Positions 20,759 to 31,056 of a stretch of DNA of 64,000 nucleotides are shown in pieces. Position 1 is the stretch's first letter, and every line of letters begins with the position of its first letter. Source of the DNA: Suillus spraguei (Eukaryota; Basidiomycota; Agaricomycetes; Boletales; Suillaceae); the NCBI GenBank assembly GCA_016800925.1, contig JABCPU010000059.1, positions 1-64,000 on the forward strand, in the 5' to 3' direction. Below the pieces are notes generated by a model that saw only the letters and a list, made by a program, of their open reading frames with translations, ran no database searches and was not told the origin of the DNA. The position numbers were made by a program, and so were the translations under genes.

Positions 20759-22046
20759 ATGCCTCCCGTAAAACTCAAAACACACTCCGAGGAGCCAGAC
20801 TTGGTCCGATCCAATGAGATCCCACACCCATCGTCCAACATTCACCAGTTTCTCTCAACGCCGCGCAAGCATGAGCGACATAGGTCAAAGTATCTCCACC
20901 CGTCAAGTCAGACCGGATCTGATAACACCAACTCGGAACCCGGATAACCCAGACTCCAATTCGCGCCCGACCATTCACTTTGATGATGAGCTGCGCAGTA
21001 ACCTACCAGATGATGAAGTTGATGATCCGGACAACGAGGACCTGGATGACGAAGAAGATAAAATCCACCTGAGCCCTCAGGACCGGGTCCTAGCCCAACT
21101 ATCCATAGCCATTAACCACCTCGCTCGCAGTAGCCGCCGCACCCCACCTCAGATGATAGCAAAGTCAAAGTCCATGAGCCAGATACCTTCAATGGGTCCG
21201 AACCTCGCAAGCTCCGGGCATTCTTCGTCCAATGTGAGCTCAACTTCCAGAGCAAACCTAGCACTTTCCGTTCCAGACGCGCTAAAGTCAATTTCGCCCA
21301 ATCCTACCTTAAGGGTATGGCTCTCGAGTGGTTTGAACCGGACCTCCTTTCGGACGGATATAGCAACCGTCTGGACTGGATGGATGACTACTCCGAGTTC
21401 ATGCTCGAGCTCCAACCAATTTCGGACCACACGATCCCTCCGGAGACGCAGAGATGCAGTTAGAACAACTCCACATGCGTGACGGACAATGCATCAACAA
21501 GTACGTTGTAGAATTCCAGCGACTTGCCTCCCAAGTACGCGAATGGGGAGACGGAGCCCTACGACGCCAATTCTACAATGGACTTCCGGCCTGAATCAAA
21601 GATGAGATTAGTTGCATGGGTAAGCCCACTACCCTTTCGGAGTTCAAGACTCTCGCCCAGACCATCGACGCCCGTTACTGGGAATGGAGGGGCGAAGTCA
21701 CCCGAGAGAGTAGAACCACCTCTTCCAATCCTCCCAGGCAGTCAACATCCGACCAGACGAGTTCCAACTCATCCGGATCCGATACGCCCAAATTCAATAA
21801 ACCCACATCCTCCACAACACCCTCTGCCCGAAAGTTTCGGATCTCCCTAGTGTTGTTGGTGTGGACGGAAAGCTAACCACCCAGGAGCGTCAGAGACGTA
21901 TTGACAAAAGGCTCTGTATGTTCTGCGGCAGACCTGGTCACACTGCCCGGGAATGCACCAAATCCACTTCGCGCGCTGCCAAAGGCCGCGCTACTGTGCT
22001 CACTCCGGAAACGGAACCGGAAGCCTCGGATGAGGCAAAAAATTAG
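20759..22046 (+). pseudogene. Gypsy-2 gag (capsid plus CCHC knuckle), broken
   Basis: An acidic N-terminal part (DDEVDDPDNEDLDDEEDK near 21010-21060) is followed by the gag capsid in another frame (PDTFNGSEPRKLRAFFVQC near 21180-21235, then YLKGMALEWFEPDL near 21310). A stop lies near 21592 and the frame continues GKPTTLSEFKTLAQTIDARY. The nucleocapsid knuckle CMFCGRPGHTAREC is at 21917-21958. Likely starts are ATG 20759 or 20871; the frame changes make the choice open. It is not functional as read. Confidence 0.82.
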
Positions 22047-23500
22047 TCTGCGACCCTCCTGACTCCGTACAGGATGAGGGTCGCGTTGGCCCAACCCGTG
22101 CAACGGAACTACGACTCAACGCTGTAACTCTTCCTGATCCGAACTCTCTGTGTCCATATGTCTCTCTTCCATCTTTCTCCAATATATCTGACTTTCCGGC
22201 CCTCATAGACTGTGGTTCCTCCCACTGCTTCATAGACACTGATTTCGTCCGAGAACATAAAATTCCTACCTATCAGATTCCTCCGCTTCCACTCCGTTTA
22301 TTTGATGGTACATGCAATAACAATATTGTCGAAGCCATAAACTTATCCGTCCGATTCTCCTCCGGTGTAATCACTTCCGACACGTTCTACGTCACCCCTT
22401 TGGATTCCTCATGTTATATCGTTCTTGGATATAGCTGGCTCACCCGACACAATCCGTTGATTGACTGGGTATTGGGCAGCATCGAGTTCCGAACTACTGA
22501 ACAAGGAGTGCCATTAACCCCATCCGCATCACCGCTGCCTCCGGACACACCGACCATGGCAGGAAAATCCAATCCGACACCTCTGTTACCTTCGGGTATT
22601 CCACCCAAGGAAGATTCCTCCCCTCCAAAATCTCTGTCGCCTCAGAGCATCCCATCCGTGGCAGAGACTCCGCCTCTGACCAAATCCGAACCCTCCGCTG
22701 GTACCCCAGTCCCTAACATATCGTTGATAAACGCAGTGGCCTTTTGCCGTGCCTGCAAGTTAGAAGGATCTACTCAGTTCAGCATCTACCTCCGTCCCTC
22801 CGAAGTAAACCTTTGATCCGCATCCATATCATCCGATCCTCCAGACCTCTCCAGAATCCCTTCCGACTACCACGAATTCGCGGATGTCTTCGACAAAGGC
22901 AAAGCCGGACAACTTCCCCCACATCGACCCTATGATCTCAAGATTGAGTTGGAAGAAGGGGCTAGTCCGCCTCTCGGAACCATATACTCTCTTTCTCCGG
23001 TAGAGCTTGAGGCCCTCCGGAAGTTCCTTGACGAAAACATCTCGTCTGGACTCCTCCGCTCCTCATCTTCTCCCCACGGAGCCCCCGTCCTATTTGTCAA
23101 AAAGAAGGATGGATCCCTCCGCCTTTGTGTGGATTTCCGCGGCCTTAACCACATCACCAAGAAAGACCGATATCCGTTACCCCTCATTGCCGACCTTCTA
23201 GACTCCCCGAGCCGCGCTAAAGTTTATACCAAAATTGATCTCCGATCTGCATATCACCTCGTCCGGATAACAGAAGGAGATGAGTGGAAGACTTCTTTCC
23301 GTACGCGCTATGGCTCCTATGAATGGTTGGTGATGCCGGAAGGCCTCACGAATGCTCCAGCAGCTTTCCAGCGCTTTGTCAATAGCGTGTTTGCTGATAT
23401 GCTGGACGTATGTGTTGTTGTATATCTGGATGACATCCTTATCTATTCCCAAGACCTTGCAAGTCATAAGGAACATGTTCGAGAAGTTTTACGATGTCTC

Positions 23501-23975
23501 TGTTACAATCGTACGTGCCCCTATTCATTTTCTTACCTCATTTACCGTGTATATTACATAACATGACTCTGACTCATATGCTCAACGCATCTGTACTATA
23601 GTTGCCTTCCTTCTTTGGATACGCACATATATTCTCACACTCTTCTTGGTCTGTGCGCACATATTGGCCTATTTAAGCACAGTGTACTTGTAGTAGATTC
23701 GGTACTTTAATCTTACTGGGTTTTACCTGGAATCTCCTTCGCTTAGGTCTCCAACCTAAGTCGTCTTGAATCGTCTCTAAGTCTAAGCACTCCTTAGCCT
23801 TAGTCTCTATTCTCGCGGATACCTCTTTGACTTGTCATTGAGGCTGAACCCTTGATCGTACTCGGAACGCGTTCCTTGTACTTTCACCTTGTTCTCTTTT
23901 GAACATTGTAAGAACTCCCAGCAGACCGTTTGTGTCTTTTCACTGTCGCTGGTGATGCCACCCCAGTTCGTAACA
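23501..23975 (+). repeat. Gypsy-1 solo LTR nested in Gypsy-2 RT
   Basis: A 475-bp LTR starts TGTTACAATC and ends TTCGTAACA in plus orientation. GTCTC flanks it on both sides (23496-23500 and 23976-23980), a perfect target duplication. It interrupts the RT codons between HVREVLRC and LRKHRLYAKPEKC. It is nearly identical to the LTR at 9439-9913, so this family was active after Gypsy-2 inserted. Confidence 0.96.
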
Positions 23976-24683
23976 GTCTCCGTAAACACCGACTATATGC
24001 CAAACCCGAGAAATGCGAATTCCACTCATCCTCCGTCGAATATCTTGGTTACCTCCTATCTCCGGATGGCTTGACTATGTCGTCCGAGAAAATCCAGTCT
24101 ATCATAGACTGGCCAGAGCCTCGGAAAGTCAAGGACATCCAATCTTTCCTCGGATTCGCTAATTTCTATCGTCGCTTCATCTTCAACTACTCAGATATCG
24201 TAGTTCCCCTTACTCGACTCACTCGCAAGGGCGTCACTTGGGACTTTTCCGAGGAATGCCGGAAGTCATTTAACGCACTCAAGAAAGCCTTCACATCCGC
24301 TCTGGTGCTTACGCATTGGATTCCGAATGTTCCTATAGTTGTGGAAACTGATGCCTCAGATTATGCTATCGCTGGAATACTACCCATTGTGTGCCCAGAC
24401 TCGGAACTTCGTCCGGTGGCATTTTACTCCCGGACACTGTCCGGTGCAGAACTCAACTATGATGTCCATGATAAGGAACTACTAGCCATCTATGCTGCGT
24501 TCCGAACCTGGCGCCATTACCTAGAAGGCTCATCCGAGCCTATAGATGTTGTCACGGACCACAAGAACCTTGAGTATTTCTCTACCACCAAACTGCTATC
24601 CCGTCGTCAGGCCCGCTGGTCCGAGTTCCTCCATCAGTTCAACCTCGTTATCCGTTACCGTCCTGGAAGACTTGGAGTCAAGC

Positions 24684-24801
24684 CAGATTCCCTCACTAGA
24701 CGATGGGACGTCTACCCTAAAGAGGGGGATAAGGACTACGCTCAGATTCCCTCACTAGACGATGGGACGTCTACCCTAAAGAGGGGGATAAGGACTACGC
24801 T
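24684..24801 (+). repeat. 59-bp tandem duplication in Gypsy-2 pol
   Basis: Two identical 59-bp units (24684-24742 and 24743-24801), each starting CAGATTCCCTCACTAGACG, lie in the linker between RNase H and integrase. Because 59 is not a multiple of 3, the second unit shifts the frame and disconnects integrase from RT. Perfect identity shows it is recent. Confidence 0.95.
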
Positions 24802-26601
24802 CAGATTAACCCTCACAACCTCCGTCCAATATTTGCTTCGGAACAATTAGCTTCGTCCCTACGAGCTTCCATTTTAGCAACTCCGGTCCTTAGAGCAGCT
24901 GTTCTTATGGACACCGAACACCTCTGGAAAGACATTCTGATAGCACTCCCTAATGACCCCATTGCACAAACACATTTTCCGGTTCCTTCAGATCCGAGAT
25001 GGACAATAGACGATGGTGGATTCCTTTGTTGTGACAACTGCATCTACGTTCCGGATACCAATGATCTACGACTTCGCATCCTCCGGAATTGCCATGACCA
25101 CCCCCTATCCGGACATTTCGGACAGAATCGCACTCTCGAGCTCATCCGACGCAACTATACCTGGCCCGGAGTACGAGCCTTTGTCAAAGAGTATGTCAGA
25201 TCCTGCACATCCTGCGCCCGAGCCAAAGTTCCGAGACATAAGCCCTACGGTCTACTCAAGCAACTTCCCGTCCCAGAAAAACCATGGAATTCCATCTCTA
25301 TGGATTTCATTGAACAACTTCCGGACTCATCCGGCTTTACAGCCATCCTCGTCATCATAGATCGTTTATCCAAGCAAGCCATATTCGTCCCGACCCACGA
25401 CACCATTACTTCTCCTGATCTCGCCCGCCTATTTCTCCTCCATGTCTTCTCTAAGCATGGAGTCCCGTCCCATGTAACCTCAGATCGAGGAACAGAGTTC
25501 GTATCCCACTTCTTCCGTTCCCTAGGAAAGGCATTGGACATGGTCCTACACTTCACATCCGGATATCATCCCGAAGGGGACGGACAAACAGAACATGCCA
25601 ACCAAACGCTGGAACAGTACCTCTGGATCTACTGCAACTATCAGCAGGACAACTGGTCCGAGCTGCTGCCCCTCGCAGAGTTTGCATACAATAACGCTCC
25701 GAGTGCCACTACCGGAGTTTCACCTTTCTTCGCCAATAAAGGTTATCATCCGAACATTTCCATCCATCCAGAACGCGACCTATCCTCCATCCGTGCCCAG
25801 GAATATGCCCTAGACCTTAACAAACTTCACCAGTTCCTCCGAGATGAGATGTCCAAAGCTCAGAAACGCTATCAAGGACCCGCGGACGCTAAAAGACAGC
25901 CTGCTCCAGACTTCCGGATTGGAGAACAAGTCTTCGTCAAAGCCAAGTACTTCCGCTCCACTCGTCCGTCGAAGAAACTTTCGGAAAAGAATTTGGGACC
26001 ATTCGAAATTATATCCTGCCCGGGTACTCATTCTTTCGCCATCCGACTTCTGGATTCTATGCGTTCCGTACATCCTGTTTTCCATGTCTCGCAGTTAGAG
26101 CCAGCAGTTCCGAACACCATTCCCAATCGCATCCAACCTCCTCCCCACCAGTCGAAGTCGACGGAGAACCAGAGTACAAGATATCCGAAATCCTGGACTC
26201 TAAACTAGACCATCGTAGGCACCACTGCCAACTTCTATACCTCGTCTGTTGGTCTGGATACGAAGGAACGGACGAAGAAACTTCCTGGTTACTGGCCACA
26301 GAACTCGGAAATGCATCGGATCTCGTAGCGGATTTCCACTCAGCATATCCGGACAAGCCTGGTCCCATTGCTTGAAGAGTACATAACGAAATATAAGTAC
26401 ATTGAGGGCAGTAGCGGAAATCCGGATCTGGACTAAGCACCAGTCTCCATTTCACCTCCGGCACCCCCAGTCTCCTCCCCAGTCCCATCCGCCATCTCTT
26501 CCCCAGTCCCATCCGCCATCTCTCCTACATTCTCATCCGCCACCTCTTCCCCAATCTCCTCACCAGCGCCATCCTTGTCAGATCCGGCAGAAACGGAAAG
26601 C

Positions 26602-27441
26602 CTAAATCCGGTTGAATTTCCTCATGAGCAGGGCCTGGAATTCCCTCTGTTGCTGGAGGAAGGCCTCCATGGTAGAGCTCATCCGCTCCATGGCAATCCG
26701 ACTCCCTTCCGCCGCGCAATACCATCTTGGAGAAGTCCGTTGGTCCGCGCCAACTCAGCTATGATTCCATTGGCAGCGGCCACCCAAGCCTGATCATCAT
26801 ACTCCACAAAATCCTCATCCGTACCTTCGATAGTGACTGGATTAGAGAAGACATCCGCGTCCGCCACATCCGGAGTAGGACTCCTCTGACGGTGCTTGCC
26901 TTTGCCCTTCGGAGACGGAGTACCAGCAGGACGCTGCCTCTTCCGGCCCTTGGGCCCCTTAACGAATCCGGGCCTTCCAGGACAAGTGGCCTTGTCCTTC
27001 CGGCAGACGTCACAGGACTTAATCTACGAAATGTCGAAATCAGCGGATCCGAAGTTTTTCGGATGACTCACCATGGCATTCTTCTCAGCATCACCCCACT
27101 GGCACATCCGGCCCTTAGTGACGCAACGGGAGCAGTACCCATCCTTTGCTCCAGACGCAGGGCAGCCTTGGCCTTTGCCAACCCATTAATATCCGGATCC
27201 GGAAGAGTCCACAGCACTCACCTGAGCCTCAATCAGTGCTCTCTGCCTCTTCTCCTCCATTTCCCTCGGATCTCCGCCACTCAATCTGCTTCAACTCCTC
27301 CTGCCTTTTCCGCTCCTCCGCCTCTTTCCGCTTCCGCTCCGCCTCGGCTTCCGCTGCAGCCTTGGCAGCCGCCAGTTGCTGCTCCAGATCTGCCACAAGG
27401 TCAGCAGCAGACTTAGGGGCATCGGATTTCTTTCCAGACAT
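26602..27441 (-). CDS. Antisense ORF in Gypsy-2 with Zn2Cys6-like cluster (spliced, damaged)
   Basis: Antisense to pol, ATG at 27441 (or 27453) starts MSGKKSDAPKSAADLVADLE and runs into a charged coiled coil (EAERKRKEAEERKRQEEL). After a frame change near 27270 and a candidate intron (27173-27221, GTGAGT to AAAG, phase not resolved), the protein reads YCSRCVTKGRMC, then, across an excellent 48-bp intron (27071-27024, GTGAGT to TCGTAG), IKSCDVCRKDKATC. This gives CX2CX6C, 13 residues, CX2CX6C, like a Zn(II)2Cys6 cluster. A basic stretch (KGPKGRKRQRP), an acidic middle and a helical C-terminus ending LLMRKFNRI (stop 26602-26604) follow. At least two indels are present here. Function is unknown; DNA binding is an inference. 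Confidence 0.5.
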
Positions 27442-27623
27442 GTTTGGAGACAAGTTTTGTTAACAAGGAAATGAAGTGGGGGTAGGAATCATTTCGGATG
27501 ACTGACGTCCGTATATCTGTCGGATTACAGACTCAGCACTACAACCATCAAACTTCCCCATCGTCTCGCATTAATCTTGTCCGATCCGGATCAACGCTTC
27601 TTGTGCCTCAGGGGTTCGGCCCT

Positions 27624-27636
27624 AAGGGGGGGATAC
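27624..27636 (+). other. Gypsy-2 polypurine tract
   Basis: AAGGGGGGGATAC lies immediately before the 3' LTR start TGTCATATACC at 27637. This is the expected plus-strand primer site. Confidence 0.8.
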
Positions 27637-28565
27637 TGTCATATACCATACTTCTAATCTCAGATCCGACCATATCCGTCCAGATCCGATCGTTTCCATA
27701 TCCGTCTGGTCCACAGATCTTGTCTGGACCACCCATCCGAATGTACTCACTTCTCGCACCTTAACTCCCTTGTGTACATCTGCGTCTATCTCCTTTCGTC
27801 ATTTCTCCTGCTACCGGTACTCCGGCTGTTTATATTTCCTCCTGTGTTACTGATCCGTTTCCTGTGTTCATTTCCGATTCATGCTTACTGATCCGCTGTG
27901 CATTAACTAATAGACTTCCGCTACGCTTCGTACATAGCCCTCGGTCCCGGACTTGCTGATTATCCGTCTTAGATACTTACAGTATATAAACCACTTGTAG
28001 ATCTCTGTAGAACCTTAGTTCGAATATCATCTTAGATTCTACTCATTCTGCCTCCTCCGAAACTTAAGCCACTCTCCGCTTTAAGTCACCTTCCGAGACT
28101 TAGGATTGATTCCTATAGTCTATACCTCCGACTCTATCTTCGGATAGTCCATCTCCGTTAGTTTCTAGTTTAGGAACTCGTTCTGAAACTAGCCTTAACC
28201 TCTGTCCTCTCCTTACGTTCCGAATAACCTTCGGACGTATCATATTTGACACCTTTGGACACCCGGATCCGTCACGCAACTCCTTCCGGGTCTTCGGACG
28301 AATAACTCCTCCCTGAAATAAGGGGCATTACTCGAGAAAGGGGCACAGTGTACGAACTGAGGCCAAAGCCCTTCGGATCTCTCTACCCTTGAGTACAGTC
28401 TTAACAATATCCAATACCTTCGGACATCCGGATCCGTCACGCAACTCCTTCTTCAGACATATACCTACCCTTTGAAATAAGGGGCATTACTCAGGAAAGG
28501 GGCACAGTGCACGAACTGAGGCCAAAGCCCTTCGGATCTTTCACCCTTTGAGTACAGTCTTAACA
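27637..28565 (+). repeat. Gypsy-2 3' LTR
   Basis: A 929-bp LTR is nearly identical to 19779-20708 and keeps the same duplicated tail and TATA region. The differences are mostly C/T changes, several at CpG or CCGG words. Confidence 0.93.
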
Positions 28566-29352
28566 AAAGCTGGAGGCGAGGTGTTGAGATCAAAGGTATC
28601 CCATGAAGGGCGAGTTGAATAACACATGGGGGATGTGGTGTTGGTCTACAATGACTTAGAATCCTGTAGGAGGCATTATGGTTAAGGGAGGATTATATAC
28701 GATCAGATAATATGATGGCAAAGCCTTGCCTGCTTTACTTTTGAGATGCAGTGTCCAATCAAACCAGCCAGGCAGAATCAAGGTGGTTCCATGCTGTGAA
28801 AAAATACCCTCCATTATTTCTAACAATATATACATGTGGAAATAAGCTGTTTGCACAACCCAGCGAATGTAGGTCCTACTACTAGTAATGGAGTGAGCCA
28901 CTCTGCGACACCGCCACAGAAGTCGAAGTCATCGTGTCACACTATGTCACACTGCCGTTTTAAGTCTCCGACGATTCACACATATTTGCAACCCCAAACA
29001 GCTCACACGATAGTACAACATTTATGTCTCTCAACATAACTCAGTGCTCGTGTTGGAACAAATCAGAGTAGTGTTATAAGGCAATATGAAATCATTATTA
29101 AAATTCCTGTTTTTTTAGTGCATGTAACAGCTTCCCTTCGATGGATTGGCGTGGAAAGTGTATATATACTGAACTGTATTTTGCTGCCCATTTTTCATGG
29201 AATGAAAAATACACACAGCAAATGTACTAATCATACTCATAAAGGAAATGCGTGGAAGTGACATTGGGATTTGCAATTCTGGGCCATTTTGCAACTCTGG
29301 GTCAAAGATAGTATACTCTTTCTGCAAGTCAGCTGCAAGTGACTAAACCGTG
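28566..29352 (-). pseudogene. DUF6699-like unit 3, leader remnant and flank
   Basis: CTGGAGGCGAGGTGTTGAGA at 28570 and GGGAGGATTATATA at 28685 correspond to CTGGAGGTGAGATGGTGG at 15358 and GAGGAAGGATTATATA at 15480 in unit 2. So the DUF6699-like unit split by Gypsy-2 continues here. No open frame is left. The last few hundred bases also hold the promoter of the PIG-U gene; no clear signal was seen. Confidence 0.4.
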
Positions 29353-31056
29353 ATGAACACACCACCAGCGTTTTCAGTGCTAGTATGTCTTCGCCTTCTG
29401 CTCGCAGTTCTACCTCTTCCAGGTCAAAGTCTCCTCAATCATGACCACCAACTTAGCTCTCCATTGACTTCCTACCTTCGTTGTATGTCACGATGCCAAA
29501 ACCACTGCTAGCCAAGTAATTCCATGGCTAATACATACCAATACCAGTGAACGAAGGTCTCTGGCTCCTCGATCATAATATCGACCCATACATAGGAGGA
29601 GCTTTTCACCATGTATGTCACTCCAGCGAATCAAATGTCATGCACTGACCATTTGCGCCATAGTCACCTCTCCTACTCTCCTTATTCTCAACTATAGTAT
29701 CTCCACTCCCAATTATATGGGCTGTATCCGATGCAGTGGGAGCATGGGCACTTCTCCGCATATGGCGTGCACGCCAGGGTTTATCATCTCAAAAGGGTAC
29801 GAGGTCCGATGTAGAAAACCTCATCGTAAGCGCGTACGTTCTATCAGCATACTTCCAGTACGTACCTAACGTACCGGACAGCTACTTGTTGAATCCCTAC
29901 CTCCTCCTTCCATCTCTTGCGCTATCAACATCTACATTCGAAAATACCCTCACCCTCCTTGCTCTTATGTTTGCATCTGAAGGTACGTCCTAACGCCTCC
30001 GTCGAAGTTGGCTCACACGCATTTCTAAATTCCAGCCAAAGTACCTTTTGCTCTCCTCGCTACCGCATTCGCAGTTCACCTCACCCCCTCCTCTATCCTG
30101 CTACTTCTCCCAATCCTCATGGTCCTCGTCTCATCTCCTGTGTCTCACCTCGCTTCCCCGCGTCCTTTCTATGGTAGCCTCAAGCGTATACCATTCCTCT
30201 TTGGTGAGTTCATACTATACTGGCTCGTCCTTGTAGGCGCGGCATGCATCATTACGGGAGGAAGCTGGAATTGGGTTAGGGCATCATGGGGCGCAAGGTA
30301 AGTCCACTTCCAATTTCTAACAGATGGTCTGCAAACACAGCATCCCAGCCTCACGCTACCAGATCTCACGCCTAACCCCGGTCTTTGGTGGTACTTCTTC
30401 ACTGAGATGTTCGACCATTTCAGACCATTCTTCCTCATGGTCTTCTCCGTACGTTATTGTTGTCTTTGTGCACACATGTCATCTAACTACATATTTAGGT
30501 TCACCTTGTCATATACATATTACCTATCTGCATAAAATTTCAGTAAGATATTCTTGATAATACACGTGTTAGTTTCTAAGGGCTCTGACACTTGTAGACA
30601 CGATCCCCTCTACGCCGCGTTCCTCCTCGTAGGCGTCCTGGGAACGTTCAAAGCGTACTTGACTCTTGCAGACCCTGGCTTGTTCCTAAGCATGATATCT
30701 ATCTTTCCTGAAGTACATGGCTGTAAGTCCCCTCCCTCTTACAACCTACCTCATCTTGTACTCACTTCGCCCGCGTTGTTCCAGATCTCCGACACCCCAT
30801 CATCACAACACTCCTCCACCTACACGCCGCGCTCCTCCTCCCGCTCCAACACGTACTCTGGGTGACCGAGGGCCGTGGGAATGCGAATTTCTACTATGCT
30901 GCGAGTCTCGTTATGGGCATGGCAGGTGGTGCGGGGCTTGTGGATGCATGTTGGGCGGGGATGCGGATTGCTGTGGGAGATGCGAAAGTACGGACTGAGG
31001 AAAAGGTAGATAATGAGAAGGGCAAGATGGTGTGGTGGGAGGTGGTGCAGCAGTGA
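29353..31056 (+). CDS. PIGU: GPI transamidase subunit PIG-U (GAB1/CDC91)
   Basis: Eight exons fit splice consensus and phase: 29353-29482, 29548-29612, 29664-29982, 30036-30297, 30349-30448, 30499-30542, 30598-30722, 30785-31056. They sum to 438 residues, the normal PIG-U size (human about 435). Recognisable blocks: [19 protein letters not shown] near residue 50, [27 protein letters not shown], then [20 protein letters not shown] and [14 protein letters not shown] near the C-terminus. It is a multi-spanning ER membrane protein of the complex that attaches GPI anchors to proteins. Introns are 51-65 nt. The frame is intact. It sits just outside the transposon cluster, the first conserved gene after it. 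Confidence 0.93.

Larger units (their letters stand above)
22047..26374 (+). pseudogene. Gypsy-2 pol (protease-RT-RNase H-integrase-chromodomain), interrupted
   Basis: Protease: FPALIDCGSSHCFID at 22196 (DCG where DSG or DTG is usual) and IVLGYSWLTRHNP near 22420. RT: from about 22860, with [20 protein letters not shown] and catalytic YLDD near 23425, then cut by a solo LTR at 23501-23975 and resuming LRKHRLYAKPEKCEFH. RNase H: VETDASDYAIAG near 24345 and VTDHKNLEYF near 24555. A 59-bp duplication then shifts the frame. Integrase (open 24907-26208): HHCC start with HPLSGHFG and CTSCARAK, core residues in SMDFIEQLP, TSDRGTEFVS and the TLEQYL motif. The chromodomain follows one frame over at about 26150-26374 (EYKISEILDSK, LVCWSGYEG, TSWLLATEL). 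Confidence 0.9.
19779..28565 (+). mobile_element. Gypsy-2: 8.8-kb Ty3/gypsy chromovirus with nested solo LTR
   Basis: A plus-strand LTR retrotransposon has LTRs at 19779-20708 and 27637-28565 that differ at only about a dozen positions by eye, so insertion was recent. Order: gag, protease, RT, RNase H, integrase, chromodomain, then about 1.2 kb that holds an antisense ORF, then a polypurine tract. A Gypsy-1 solo LTR sits in RT. Further damage: a frameshift in gag near 21160, a stop in gag near 21592 and a 59-bp tandem duplication after RNase H. No target duplication is visible (ATATC before, AAAGC after). It lies inside DUF6699-like unit 3. Confidence 0.93.

Noticed and set aside
20759..20947. 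Separate small gene before Gypsy-2 gag
   Set aside because: It is most likely the gag N-terminus in a shifted frame; it starts right after the primer-binding site.
22196..22240. DCG in place of DSG/DTG in the Gypsy-2 protease as a novel active site
   Set aside because: A single damaged copy with other mutations; one base change (TCT/TGT type) explains it. A consensus would be needed.
29736..30301. Several overlapping membrane-protein ORFs at 29.7-30.3 kb as separate genes
   Set aside because: They are exons or read-through of introns of one PIG-U gene; the eight-exon model accounts for them with correct phases.
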